In this document: in pieces, positions 1-8,286 of the stretch
Position numbering within the stretch: position 1 is the stretch's first letter
Layout: each line of letters starts with the position of its first letter
Assembly (NCBI GenBank): GCA_023665325.1
Contig: JAMPED010000004.1
Span: forward strand, 44,447-108,446
Direction of reading: 5' to 3'
DNA length: 64,000 bases
Source of the DNA: Acetobacter sp.
GTDB lineage: Bacteria; Pseudomonadota; Alphaproteobacteria; RF32; CAG-239
The notes under the pieces: generated by a model
What the model saw: only the letters and a program-made list of their open reading frames with translations
Databases searched by the model: none
What the model was told of the DNA's origin: nothing
Program-made: the position numbers and the translations under genes

Positions 1-946
1 ATTCTGAGTCGTCATGAGAAGAAGTTTTTTGCGGAGAGCTAGCAATTTGGTTAAAGAAGAGCTTAAAGTCAAACGTAGCAGCGTCTTGTCCATAACGGTT
101 TTTAATAATATTGACTTTGACTTTTTCGCCAATCTTCGCTTTGGTCTCCTTATCTCGAATGATGTCTGCCTTATTAGATAGCAATTCCAAAATTAAGCTT
201 GGTGTATAGTTCATAATCTGCCCGCCTGGAATAACTTTTTGTGCGCCATAACCACCAATATTTTCACGTTGTTGGCTAATTAAGACAACTGCAACATCGC
301 GCTCCAACAATTTTGATGACAGCTTTGTTAAGAAACTGCCTAATACTTTTGCGCGCTCACCCATTTGTGGCATTTCGCCATCTTCTTTTGCCATATCTGC
401 CAACGTTTTTAGCGCAGAAATTGAGTCGATAACGATAAGTGAAAACTCGCCCTTATCTACTGCGCCTAACACAACTTTCCACACTTGCTCAAGAATAGGA
501 GAGTTATAAACATAGACATTGCTATTGCCATCAGTTTTATTGACGCCACCTTCGGTGTCGACATACAATGTCTTAAAAGGCGCGTTCTTAGCAAGTGAAT
601 ACATAAATTGAGTTTTGCCTAGTCCAGCGCGTGCGGCAATAACGGAAATCTTACCGACTGGAAAACCGCCACCTTTAATTTCACCACGAGCATCTTTACT
701 AGGAGTAATACTGTCTATCCAGTCATCAAATTGTTCATTGCCTGTTGGCAAAAAATACGTAAACGGTCTTGGCAAAATATCTAATGCACCAGATAAATCT
801 GCATTTACCATTTCTTGCAAGGCAGCGTTTTCGTTTTCCCGTTCGCTAGCAGCTTCAAGATACCTACGCTCAATATCTTTAGCTTGTGGATGAAATTGTA
901 TAGTTTTATTATTTATTAGTTGGGGTACAAATTTTCTTTTTGGCAT
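1..946 (-). CDS. recA: RecA/RadA-like recombinase, 3' end cut by window edge
   Basis: RecA-fold ATPase for homologous pairing of single-stranded DNA in phage recombination and repair. The reading frame starts at ATG 946 after AAAAAAGGAACAAT and runs open through base 2, so the C terminus lies outside the window. Walker A is AARAGLGKT at about residues 104-112 and Walker B is SLIVIDSIS at about 169-177; the core fold is that of RecA/RadA/UvsX ATPases. The N-terminal 90 residues are not recognised. It is divergent from the 1135 gene, with its own promoter at 964-992. It could also be a DnaB-like or KaiC-like ATPase, but RecA is the better fit. Confidence 0.75.
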   Translation of the reverse strand, partial: MPKRKFVPQLINNKTIQFHPQAKDIERRYLEAASERENENAALQEMVNADLSGALDILPRPFTYFLPTGNEQFDDWIDSITPSKDARGEIKGGGFPVGKISVIAARAGLGKTQFMYSLAKNAPFKTLYVDTEGGVNKTDGNSNVYVYNSPILEQVWKVVLGAVDKGEFSLIVIDSISALKTLADMAKEDGEMPQMGERAKVLGSFLTKLSSKLLERDVAVVLISQQRENIGGYGAQKVIPGGQIMNYTPSLILELLSNKADIIRDKETKAKIGEKVKVNIIKNRYGQDAATFDFKLFFNQIASSPQKTSSHDDSE

Positions 947-963
947 ATTGTTCCTTTTTTACT

Positions 964-992
964 ATTTTATATTATCGCGAACTAAAAGTCAA
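964..992 (-). promoter_or_regulatory. Promoter of the recA-like gene
   Basis: On the minus strand TTGACT (992-987), 17 bp spacer, TAAAAT (969-964), 18 bases before ATG 946. Confidence 0.75.
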
Positions 993-1071
993 GCCTATTT
1001 GCTATGCTGTCTTTGCTATGATGATATGTACAGAATTTTTATGACCCCTGTAAAAATGCGCTGTGATACTA

Positions 1072-1100
1072 TTGACATATTTACGAGATTGATATAAAAT
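1072..1100 (+). promoter_or_regulatory. Early-type promoter of the 1135-4369 gene block
   Basis: TTGACA (1072-1077), 17 bp, TAAAAT (1095-1100), followed by AAAGGAAC and ATG 1135. Confidence 0.8.
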
Positions 1101-1134
1101 AGTAGTATAACAAAATTAAGCAAAGGAACAAAAT

Positions 1135-1554
1135 ATGGCACAAATTAAGTCCAACGTAAAAGACCAGTTAGATACTGGCGCACTAGCACTATTTTCGCGT
1201 ATTGTCAGCGCAGAAAAAGATTTAGTTAGACAGCAGGAGGCATTTGCAGTAGAACTCGCACAGCTAAAGCAAAAAGAGGCTGCGGTCAAAGAATTGCGCG
1301 AAAAATTGCTTCCGATTTTGTCAGCCGCAAAAGCAGTGGACGAAAACGGTAAAAACGTAACTCCATACATTGAAAACGACTTCGTGCGGTTTTCGTTAGT
1401 GCGTGGATACCAAAGGGACGCTATTGACGTTAAGCAACTTCAGGCAGTTGACCCAAAGCTTTACAAGAAGTTGCTAGAGCAATATCATAAAACAGAATCG
1501 CGCAAGGACACGGTGAAGTTAACTTTCAAGAAAATTAAAATCGAAAGCGAATAG
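1135..1554 (+). CDS. Coiled-coil protein of unknown function
   Basis: 139 residues, first gene after a strong promoter, start supported by AAAGGAAC seven bases upstream. Residues 20-65 are rich in E, K, Q, A and L in heptad-like order (coiled coil), followed by a basic C-terminal half ending KKIKIESE. It heads the helicase/initiator operon, so a replication or recombination role is possible, but I recognise no family. Confidence 0.7.
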   Translation: MAQIKSNVKDQLDTGALALFSRIVSAEKDLVRQQEAFAVELAQLKQKEAAVKELREKLLPILSAAKAVDENGKNVTPYIENDFVRFSLVRGYQRDAIDVKQLQAVDPKLYKKLLEQYHKTESRKDTVKLTFKKIKIESE

Positions 1555-1555
1555 T

Positions 1556-1744
1556 ATGCAGATAGAACTAACAGAACGCCAATTAGAGTTTTTACTGTCG
1601 GTTTTTTCCAATAAAAGCCATAAATTTGACATGCCCAACATCTACAAAAAGAAAGAGTCTTTCTTAATCACAGCAGAAGACAGGCATGCTATGCACGGAC
1701 TATACAAAAAACTTATCAAGCTACATGAGGAAAACTATGCGTGA
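1556..1744 (+). CDS. Small unknown protein
   Basis: 62 residues starting one base after the preceding stop, ending in TGA that overlaps the next start (1737). The N terminus reads MQIELTERQLEFLLSVF, an amphipathic helix; the rest is polar and basic. Tight translational coupling to both neighbours supports it being real. No family recognised. Confidence 0.6.
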   Translation: MQIELTERQLEFLLSVFSNKSHKFDMPNIYKKKESFLITAEDRHAMHGLYKKLIKLHEENYA

Positions 1745-2021
1745 GTATGTGTTTTTTCTCTATGCAAAACAACCCCACTACGACTCTTTTACTATGGTGC
1801 CAGTGCAAGGTATGAGCGGAACTAAAGCTTTCTTTAAGGAAAAAATTGAACCATATTTTGATGCGTGCGTAAAAGCAGACTATAAGAACGTTTATTGCGA
1901 GGTGCGCATGACACCTATAGTAGAAAAACTCGTGTTAAATATGGGTAAAACAGAAATAATTAAAAATTACAATGAAAGGGTAGGCGACAAATGGACAAAA
2001 CGAAAGTTGCAAAAGCAGTAA
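1737..2021 (+). CDS. Small unknown protein
   Basis: 94 residues. The in-frame ATG at 1686 is inside the upstream gene without a ribosome site; ATG 1737 follows GAGGAAAAC and overlaps the upstream stop by 8 bases, so I start there (MREYVFFLYAK). Aromatic N-terminal half, basic C terminus (WTKRKLQKQ). Function unknown; part of the same operon as the helicase. Confidence 0.6.
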   Translation: MREYVFFLYAKQPHYDSFTMVPVQGMSGTKAFFKEKIEPYFDACVKADYKNVYCEVRMTPIVEKLVLNMGKTEIIKNYNERVGDKWTKRKLQKQ

Positions 2022-2167
2022 TGATTTTAGTAGGGCTTTTGCTTATTGTTGGGGGAGTGGTGTGGGGCTTTAGTATTTTAATGGATGAACTGATAGACAC
2101 AGCTTGCGAGCGGTCACCGCTAACGTCTGAGTGTATAGAAAGGTTAATGGAACGTGGAAAACTCTAA
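1991..2167 (+). CDS. Small single-span membrane protein
   Basis: 58 residues; overlaps its neighbours on both sides (starts before the 2021 stop, ends after GTG 2154). Residues 9-29 form one hydrophobic helix (AVMILVGLLLIVGGVVW) after a basic KTKVAK stretch, so N-in orientation is likely; the C-terminal 28 residues are polar with two cysteines. Function unknown. Confidence 0.55.
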   Translation: MDKTKVAKAVMILVGLLLIVGGVVWGFSILMDELIDTACERSPLTSECIERLMERGKL

Positions 2168-3410
2168 AATTACTTTGCGGCCTTATCAAAAAGACGCAGT
2201 AGATAGGCTATTAGACTTTAACAAAGCTTGTATGGAGGCGCCGTGCGGCGCAGGCAAAAGTATTATGATTGCTGAAATCGCTCGGCGATTGCAAGACCAA
2301 AAAATCTTAATGCTGGTGCCAAGCAAGGAGTTGTGTGAACAAAACTTGGAAAAGTTGAACTTGTTAGGCGTACCGACAACGGTTTATTCTGCTAGTATGA
2401 ACCAAAAAAACCTATCTCGTATTACATTGGGAACCCCACTTTCTTTGGTTAAAGCAGAAACGTTAGATTTTGATGTCCTGCTTATTGACGAGTGCCATTT
2501 TTGTCCAATTGAACCGCCAGAACCGACAAAAAAGAAAGTTGGCAAGAAATGGGTGACAGTACAAAACCGTCCTACGTATTGGAAAATTATTGACAAAGTG
2601 AAGCCTAAACGTATTTACGGCTTTACTGGGACTCCATACCGTATCTGCTCCAAGTCAATAAGGGTGGACTGGCAAAAGTTTTATAGTATTAGCACCATTA
2701 AGCATATTGGGGTTTTATGGAAAAATATGGTGCAATCTATCAGTATCACAGAACTTCAAAATATGGGCTATCTAAGTCGCACTCATTACCATGTTTGGGA
2801 TGTGGACTACTCACGATTTCGATTTACATCATCTGGTGAAGTCAAAGACGATGATGTGCGTAGATTTGAAAATGAAACCACGGACGAGCTACTAGCTACA
2901 ATAAAACATGCCCTGAGAGCGCACCAGAAGCTCGCTAAGGTCGTTGTGTTCGTAAATAGCATAAACTATGTAGATTACATTACAAATCGCTTACAGGACG
3001 ATTCTGTGCGTGCTGGCGCGATTCATAGCAAAACTAAGAAAAAAGACCGTGAAGCTATTGTTGATAGTTTTAAGAATGGCGACCTGCAAGTTATTGTGAA
3101 CGATACGGTAGTGCAGGTAGGTTTTGACTCGCCCAACATTACAGACGTTGTTTGGGCAAAGCTTACAAGCTCCCCGAATGTCTATGTTCAAAGTATTGGA
3201 CGTGGGCTGCGTAAGATGGAAGGCAAGTTAGCGGTTGAAGTTTATGACATTGCTGGCTCATTTAATAAGTTCGGACCAGTAGAAGATATTTGTAGTGTAC
3301 AAGACAACGAGAAATGGGAAGTTAGCGCAAAAGGCAGAATAATCAGCGGACTAGAAATGAAGACTTTGCTAACTAGAACTCCCAAGAAACTTGACAAGAA
3401 GGAGCACTGA
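2154..3410 (+). CDS. SF2 DEAD/DEAH-type helicase (UvsW/SSL2-like)
   Basis: ATP-dependent superfamily 2 helicase, 418 residues, start GTG 2154. Q-motif-like LRPYQ at 8-12, Walker A APCGAGKS at about 29-36, motif II DECH at about 113, motif III TGTP near 157, C-terminal domain with QSIGRGLRK (motif VI) near 345. The length and compact insertion-poor architecture match phage UvsW-type recombination or fork-remodelling helicases, which act with RecA and SSB. It sits in the operon before the initiator gene. A type III restriction-subunit-like annotation is common for this family, but no nuclease domain is present. Confidence 0.9.
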   Translation: MENSKITLRPYQKDAVDRLLDFNKACMEAPCGAGKSIMIAEIARRLQDQKILMLVPSKELCEQNLEKLNLLGVPTTVYSASMNQKNLSRITLGTPLSLVKAETLDFDVLLIDECHFCPIEPPEPTKKKVGKKWVTVQNRPTYWKIIDKVKPKRIYGFTGTPYRICSKSIRVDWQKFYSISTIKHIGVLWKNMVQSISITELQNMGYLSRTHYHVWDVDYSRFRFTSSGEVKDDDVRRFENETTDELLATIKHALRAHQKLAKVVVFVNSINYVDYITNRLQDDSVRAGAIHSKTKKKDREAIVDSFKNGDLQVIVNDTVVQVGFDSPNITDVVWAKLTSSPNVYVQSIGRGLRKMEGKLAVEVYDIAGSFNKFGPVEDICSVQDNEKWEVSAKGRIISGLEMKTLLTRTPKKLDKKEH

Positions 3411-3436
3411 TTGTATAATGAAGTAAAGGAGAATTG

Positions 3437-4369
3437 ATGCAAAGATTTTTAATGGTCCCGACGTGTATAAGTAACTTACCTTTAAGAAAATCTGAGAAAA
3501 TGTTATTAAGCGACATCGCGGGCTTTAACAAATACTACAAAACACGAGAACTAATTGCTAAAGATATGGATTTGACTCCAAATTATGTGTCTAAGCTGTT
3601 AAGTAACTTAGAACGCGCAGGTTACATTGAGCAATATAGTGCGCGTGGCAAAAAACGTTGTTTTAGACTGACAAAGATGATGAAAATAAAAGTTATGGAG
3701 GACTTAGAGATGCCAGCAAAAAAACGGAATAAGATTTTAGCTGAATATGACGATGACAATGTGCTTGACTTATCAAATAATTGTGTTGTAAAAAATCCAG
3801 ATAATGTGGAAAAAATTCCACACAAAATGGAAAAAAGTGTAGAGTATGTGGAAAATATTCCACATAATAATAATAAACAATATACTAAACAAATAACCAA
3901 ACAAAATACTATTTTCGTAGAAAGCGAAAATATCAACAAACAACAAAACAATGTCTTTGATGTGTCAAATATAGAAGAAGTAGACGAAAATATTGATAAT
4001 AGTTCTTTGTCGGTTCTAATTTATAAGTTGTTTAGAACCTATACACCTAATACTAAGAAAGCTGTTCCCACATTAACTAAAAGACTTAAAGTTATATCTA
4101 GATTTAGGCAAGAGTTTTCTGCTTCAGACTTGCTGACAGCCTGTCGCAATTTAGCCTGTATGAACGCATTAAAGTTTGGCGAAGGTCCAGGCGCGAAAAA
4201 GTGGCGAGTCACTTATAGTTGGCTGACACATACGGACTGCTTGCTTGACGAGGCTGTATATGACAAGCGCATTAACTGGTTGGAACGTGCAGTTAATAAT
4301 GAAGTTGAACCTGATATGACAATTGTCGGTGTTGACGCATGGAATAAGTGGAAAGCAGAACATAAGTAA
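3437..4369 (+). CDS. Winged-helix replication initiator / replisome organiser
   Basis: About 310 residues. ATG 3437 is preferred over an upstream TTG because AAGGAG lies five bases before it. Residues 20-80 form a MarR/GntR-like winged helix (NYVSKLLSNLERAGYIEQY), followed by a low-complexity N/K/Q-rich linker (about 115-185), then a helical C-terminal domain. This layout resembles DnaD/lambda-O-type initiators that load a DnaB helicase, and the DnaB-like gene follows directly. The linker is encoded by the palindromic iterons at 3805-3884, as in lambda O, where the origin lies inside the initiator gene. Function is inferred from domain layout and position. Confidence 0.65.
   Translation: MQRFLMVPTCISNLPLRKSEKMLLSDIAGFNKYYKTRELIAKDMDLTPNYVSKLLSNLERAGYIEQYSARGKKRCFRLTKMMKIKVMEDLEMPAKKRNKILAEYDDDNVLDLSNNCVVKNPDNVEKIPHKMEKSVEYVENIPHNNNKQYTKQITKQNTIFVESENINKQQNNVFDVSNIEEVDENIDNSSLSVLIYKLFRTYTPNTKKAVPTLTKRLKVISRFRQEFSASDLLTACRNLACMNALKFGEGPGAKKWRVTYSWLTHTDCLLDEAVYDKRINWLERAVNNEVEPDMTIVGVDAWNKWKAEHK
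3805..3884 (+). repeat. Palindromic iterons inside the initiator gene, candidate replication origin
   Basis: Two perfect palindromes TGTGGAA-4 nt-TTCCACA at 3805-3822 and 3847-3864, centres exactly 42 bp apart (four helical turns), followed by a very AT-rich stretch. A 46-bp part (3839-3884) recurs at 61537-61582. Related 17-bp palindrome at 4386-4402. Confidence 0.65.
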
Positions 4370-4385
4370 AAGCTAGATTCCGCTT

Positions 4386-4402
4386 GTGGAAAACTTTTCC
4401 AC
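4386..4402 (+). repeat. Third iteron palindrome
   Basis: GTGGAAAA-C-TTTTCCAC between the initiator stop and the helicase promoter; same TGTGGAA/TTCCACA core as the sites inside the initiator gene. Could be an origin site or an initiator-bound operator for the next promoter. Confidence 0.55.
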
Positions 4403-4431
4403 TTGTGTAAAAGTGCGAATCCTATCAGGTA

Positions 4432-4460
4432 TTGACAAATAAACATAAAGATAATATAAT
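4432..4460 (+). promoter_or_regulatory. Consensus promoter of helicase-primase operon
   Basis: Perfect TTGACA (4432-4437), 17 bp, TATAAT (4455-4460). Its expected start near 4467 excludes a TTG start at 4466 for the next gene. Confidence 0.9.
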
Positions 4461-4507
4461 AGAAGTTGTACAACGGTAACAAAGTTGTGCGGAATGGAGG
4501 TACAAGG

Positions 4508-5467
4508 GTGGAAGATTCCGAAAACAACACCAACCTACCGCATGGGATGTATGCGGAACTAACTTTAGCTAACTTTATAGATGATGCAAAAGTGGCTAGA
4601 GAAACATTGGGCAAGTCAGACTTGTACCCAATGAATAGCTTTCCAGGGCTGTCACACTATTTAAGCGGTGGCTTTGGGCGCAAAAACAGCTATGAACTTG
4701 TGGTTTTGTCTGGACGCACAGGTCACGGTAAGTCTAGTTTTGCTATGCAGATGTGTTTAGATAGTGCAATGCGTGGCGATAAGCAAGGCTGGATAATTAT
4801 GGAGGAACCAGTTCCAGACCAAATTAACAACTTCGCTAGGTTCATTACTGGTGGAATCACAACGAACGAAGCAATGGACTGGGCATATGAGCAGGTTAAA
4901 GACAACATAGAGTTTATGGACCCTAGGTTCTTCGACGAAAGCTTTAATACAGACAATATTTTGGAATGGATAAAGATTAGGCATGAGCGCGGCACAAGCT
5001 TGTTTCTATTTGACCACTTAAACTGGGCATTTGATAGCGCTGATGATTTAGCGACACGCGACCCATGGCCGAAGCAACGTAAGTTCGTGAAGCGTTTAGC
5101 TCGTCTATGTCAGGAACTCAAAATCACAGTTATTTTGGTGGCACATAGTGTTAAGGGCGCAGGCGCAAAAGAAATGAATCGGGAAGACCGTGTAGCTGCG
5201 TCAAAAGCAGTTATGGAAGTTGCAACACGAGGTATTTGGGTAGAGAATACAAAAGATGGCTTTTTAGTAGAGCAAATTAAAGCTCGTGGCTTGCAAGCAA
5301 GATGGTTCCCATGGTACTTAGACCGTTCGCAGTATTGTTTCCGAGAAAAAACTATGGATGAGATGACAGAAGAACAACGCATTTACATTGCTGAAAATGG
5401 GCTAGACCCACATAAGTTTGAGCGACGTTTTCCTAGCTATTGGGAAAATGAGCAACAGAAGTTATAA
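4508..5467 (+). CDS. Replicative DnaB-type helicase
   Basis: RecA-fold 5'-3' replicative helicase, 319 residues from GTG 4508, which has GGAGG seven bases upstream and lies downstream of the transcription start. Walker A GRTGHGKSS at about 69-77, Walker B-like LFLFDHL near 180, and an arginine/lysine-rich C-terminal region. It lacks the N-terminal helical domain of bacterial DnaB, as in phage T7 gp4/T4 gp41-like forms. The primase follows 21 bases later, so both probably form one primosome loaded by the upstream initiator. Confidence 0.85.
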   Translation: MEDSENNTNLPHGMYAELTLANFIDDAKVARETLGKSDLYPMNSFPGLSHYLSGGFGRKNSYELVVLSGRTGHGKSSFAMQMCLDSAMRGDKQGWIIMEEPVPDQINNFARFITGGITTNEAMDWAYEQVKDNIEFMDPRFFDESFNTDNILEWIKIRHERGTSLFLFDHLNWAFDSADDLATRDPWPKQRKFVKRLARLCQELKITVILVAHSVKGAGAKEMNREDRVAASKAVMEVATRGIWVENTKDGFLVEQIKARGLQARWFPWYLDRSQYCFREKTMDEMTEEQRIYIAENGLDPHKFERRFPSYWENEQQKL

Positions 5468-5488
5468 TAGTAGAAAGGAGCAAAAGTA

Positions 5489-6541
5489 GTGAACATAACA
5501 CTCAATGAAATTGAGACAGTTTTGGACTATGCTGGGCTGAAACATAAACGTAGCGCAGGTAAAATTATTTGTCAATGTCCTATACACGCAGACGCAAGCA
5601 GTGGCTTAAATTGTGAAATTTCCGAGAACGGCTTTGCGTATTGCCATTCTAGGGGATGCCATAAAAGTCAAAAAAATGGTTTTTGGTTAGACGAAGTATT
5701 TCCACAACTCAAAGACACAAAAGAAGAATGGCAACAAATAAAACGCGAACCGAAACCAGAGCCACAAAAGCCAAAGCCAGCAAAGATAGACTTAATAGAT
5801 TTGTGGATAGATTTAGAACCTTTAACGGAGAATGTGCCAGGAAAAAGTATTCCGTTTGAGTTTCTGAATAAATTAGGCTGGCGAAAATGGAAGCATTGGG
5901 ATAGTATTGGAGATGCCAAGTACCCAGAGGGTTGGTTTATCCCTTATTTTGGTGCAACTGGCAAAACAATGCCTTATGCCCAGATTAGGCATGACAAAAA
6001 CGCAACATGGCAAGACAAGGAAGCTATTAGACGTTTTAGTTTTATTAAGAATTGCACTCCAATTTGGCATGGGCTAGAGAGCTTAGATAGATGTAAAGAT
6101 TTTGTGTGTTTTACGGAAGGAAGTTCGGATAGGGCAGTCTTAGAGTTTGCTGGCATACCATGCTTGGGTTTACCTGCAGGCAAAAGTAAAGATAAAGTTT
6201 TTGCGCTTGCAAAGTGGTGCATGGAACATAACAAGTGTATTGTATATTGCGGTGATAACGACCAAGTGGGAGACGACTTATTAGAAGCAATCGATAAAAT
6301 GAAACTGAGGTATCGCATTATGCGTCCACCACAGCAATACAAAGACTATGGGGATATGTTTGAAGCAGAGGGCATAGAAAGCATACAGCGCAGATTAAGT
6401 ACCTACTTGGTGGGAGAAAGGAAGAAAATGCTAGATACTCCGTTCGGTGCAGGGGAGGAAATGAGTTTTGAAGATGCAAAGCAAAAATTTCCAGCCCTAA
6501 GCTTATTTGATGGCATGGAGCCACAATATGTCAGAGCCTGA
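5489..6541 (+). CDS. DNA primase, zinc-binding plus TOPRIM
   Basis: Makes RNA primers for lagging-strand synthesis. 350 residues, start GTG 5489 with AAAGGAG eight bases upstream. N-terminal zinc-binding motif C-x-C-P-x-H ... C-H-x3-C-H at about 27-58 (CHC2-like). TOPRIM domain about 210-285: TEGSSDR (catalytic Glu motif) and YCGDNDQVG (D-x-D motif). Between them a short RNA-polymerase-like core. Ends overlapping the next gene by 14 bases. Partner of the DnaB-like helicase. Confidence 0.85.
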   Translation: MNITLNEIETVLDYAGLKHKRSAGKIICQCPIHADASSGLNCEISENGFAYCHSRGCHKSQKNGFWLDEVFPQLKDTKEEWQQIKREPKPEPQKPKPAKIDLIDLWIDLEPLTENVPGKSIPFEFLNKLGWRKWKHWDSIGDAKYPEGWFIPYFGATGKTMPYAQIRHDKNATWQDKEAIRRFSFIKNCTPIWHGLESLDRCKDFVCFTEGSSDRAVLEFAGIPCLGLPAGKSKDKVFALAKWCMEHNKCIVYCGDNDQVGDDLLEAIDKMKLRYRIMRPPQQYKDYGDMFEAEGIESIQRRLSTYLVGERKKMLDTPFGAGEEMSFEDAKQKFPALSLFDGMEPQYVRA

Positions 6542-7097
6542 AGAGAAAATTGAGCGATGGTTCGCGTTTTACTACAGCACTAGCCCTAAGTGCTTATATT
6601 GTGCATATGCAAGCGATACCGAGCGAATAAAGGCACTTACCGCACGTTTGGCGGTGGGTGGCTGTTGTTTTACCCATGCAGGTATTTGCACTATGGCGAG
6701 TAATGGTAATTGGTTCAAAATGGGGCAACGTATGTCGCCTATTGACTTTTCTAAATTTCGCATTATACTAGATGATAAGGAACTTACAACAATGAAAATA
6801 ACCACACAAAACCAAGCAGAAACAAGTTTGTACGACTTAAAGCTTACAATGGAATTCAATTTAGTAGAGTGCATTTGCCAGCCATTGTATGATTTTTTAG
6901 CCAATAATTACGAATGTGTCGAGGATATTTTTCAAGGCACAGACAGTGTGTACATTCTATACCCTAATAAGGAGTCAGCGGTTAAATTGCAGAACTTCAT
7001 AGAGGGGGGTGAAATTGATGGTTATTTGTCAGACGCTCGTTGGGTCAAGATAGAAGAGCGTTATTGGTTGGGGTTAACTTTTAAGCAGGAGAAATAA
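6528..7097 (+). CDS. Unknown cysteine-containing protein
   Basis: 189 residues from ATG 6528 (TGGAG upstream), overlapping the primase stop. The N terminus has six cysteines in the first 55 residues, CLYCAY and GGCCFTHAGIC, perhaps a metal site. The remainder alternates hydrophobic strands and helices with no known motif. In the primosome operon; role unknown. Confidence 0.6.
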   Translation: MSEPEEKIERWFAFYYSTSPKCLYCAYASDTERIKALTARLAVGGCCFTHAGICTMASNGNWFKMGQRMSPIDFSKFRIILDDKELTTMKITTQNQAETSLYDLKLTMEFNLVECICQPLYDFLANNYECVEDIFQGTDSVYILYPNKESAVKLQNFIEGGEIDGYLSDARWVKIEERYWLGLTFKQEK

Positions 7098-7098
7098 A

Positions 7099-7449
7099 GT
7101 GGACAAGGAACAATTGGACGAGCTACTTAAAAAGCTTGTTGATAAAGATAGCCAAGTATGTAATATGGCACCATGCGATATTACGACCTATGTATCAGAG
7201 CTACATTATTTGAGCGATAAACTTTCAGATTATATGCGTGAGGTTGACGCAGAGATGGCTAAAGCCAAAACGCAAGTTATTGAAGACCTAATGGCACGCG
7301 ATGAAAAGATTAGTGCATCTGTAATTAACGCCTTATGTAAGGTCAAAGAAGCGGAATATAAAGCAGACAAGGACTGGGCAGATAGAGCGTTGAAGTTGTT
7401 AAATTCTATGCGTATTGCGGCACTTTCTGCTAGAAAGGCTCTTGACTAG
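7099..7449 (+). CDS. Unknown helical protein
   Basis: 116 residues from GTG 7099, preceded by GGAG at proper spacing, one base after the previous stop. Mostly E/K/A/D-rich helix (likely coiled coil, 40-115). Its last codons form the -35 box of the ssb promoter. No family recognised. Confidence 0.6.
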   Translation: MDKEQLDELLKKLVDKDSQVCNMAPCDITTYVSELHYLSDKLSDYMREVDAEMAKAKTQVIEDLMARDEKISASVINALCKVKEAEYKADKDWADRALKLLNSMRIAALSARKALD

Positions 7450-7469
7450 CAAATAGCCTGTGCTATAAT
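7442..7469 (+). promoter_or_regulatory. ssb promoter
   Basis: TTGACT (7442-7447), 16 bp, TATAAT (7464-7469); the -35 overlaps the preceding stop codon. Confidence 0.8.
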
Positions 7470-7508
7470 AGAGATACAAGCTTAAAAATTAAAGAACAAA
7501 TTATTAAA

Positions 7509-7522
7509 GTCGGTTACCCGAC
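7509..7522 (+). promoter_or_regulatory. Small hairpin in ssb leader
   Basis: GTCGG-TTAC-CCGAC, 14 bases before the ssb ATG where a ribosome would bind; possible translational operator. Confidence 0.35.
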
Positions 7523-7535
7523 AGAAAGACAAACT

Positions 7536-8195
7536 ATGTTCGGAACGAAATCAAGCAGAACTTTTATCAAAATTCATTCAGACGGTACTATTCGTCAACG
7601 TTGTCACGAAGGTGACCCAGAGGCAGTAAGTAGAGACTACGAACTACCGACTGGCGAAAAAGGCACCGTATTTGAAAAAGTTTATTCTTATGTTGAGGGC
7701 TACATTGCTGGAATTGAGTATAAGGAAGGTCAGTTTGGCACTCAAGTTTTGGTTGATATTCATGGTACAAACGGCGACTCCTGTACCCTAACTATTGGTT
7801 CAGAAAGCCGCTTTGCAGAACCATTTTTGGAAAAACTTCCAAACATTGACCCGAAAGAAGTTGTACGTATTCAACCATTTTCATATGAAAAAGATGGTAA
7901 AAATCGTTGCGGTGTCACTGTCACGCAAAATGATGAACGTATCGAGAGCGCATTTAAGACCTATAACTCAGAAACAAAACAATTCAGCTATTTGCTAGGT
8001 TATCCTGCACCAGAGTCTGCAGATAAAATGAACAAAGATAAATGGAAACTTTACTTCCAGCAAACTCGTATTTGGTTGCGTGATTACCTAGAGACTAACG
8101 TGCTAAAGAATTTTAATCACGTTATGGAAACCGCAGCAACTAGCGAAGAGCCAGCAGAAGATGATGGCATCAACCTAGACTCTATTCCATTTTAA
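7536..8195 (+). CDS. ssb: Single-stranded DNA-binding protein
   Basis: 219 residues. The strongest clue is the acidic C-terminal tail ending LDSIPF, the same protein-docking tip as bacterial SSB (DDDIPF); residues 15-135 are beta-rich as expected for an OB fold, then a linker. Own promoter (7442-7469) and terminator (8212-8236), so it is a monocistronic, probably abundant product. Neighbours are replication and recombination genes. The OB assignment is inferred; the tail is seen directly. Confidence 0.75.
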   Translation: MFGTKSSRTFIKIHSDGTIRQRCHEGDPEAVSRDYELPTGEKGTVFEKVYSYVEGYIAGIEYKEGQFGTQVLVDIHGTNGDSCTLTIGSESRFAEPFLEKLPNIDPKEVVRIQPFSYEKDGKNRCGVTVTQNDERIESAFKTYNSETKQFSYLLGYPAPESADKMNKDKWKLYFQQTRIWLRDYLETNVLKNFNHVMETAATSEEPAEDDGINLDSIPF

Positions 8196-8211
8196 TTAAC
8201 TATACAAGGAC

Positions 8212-8236
8212 AAGCCTAGCGTAAGCTGGGCTTTTT
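8212..8236 (+). terminator. ssb terminator
   Basis: Nine-bp stem AAGCCTAGC/GCTGGGCTT with a GTAA tetraloop, followed by TTT. Confidence 0.8.
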
Positions 8237-8238
8237 CC

Positions 8239-8267
8239 TTGACTTTTGCGCTTATGTCAATTATAAT
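8239..8267 (+). promoter_or_regulatory. Promoter of the RecB-like nuclease gene
   Basis: TTGACT (8239-8244), 17 bp, TATAAT (8262-8267). Confidence 0.8.
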
Positions 8268-8286
8268 GGTATTAGGAGAATAAATC

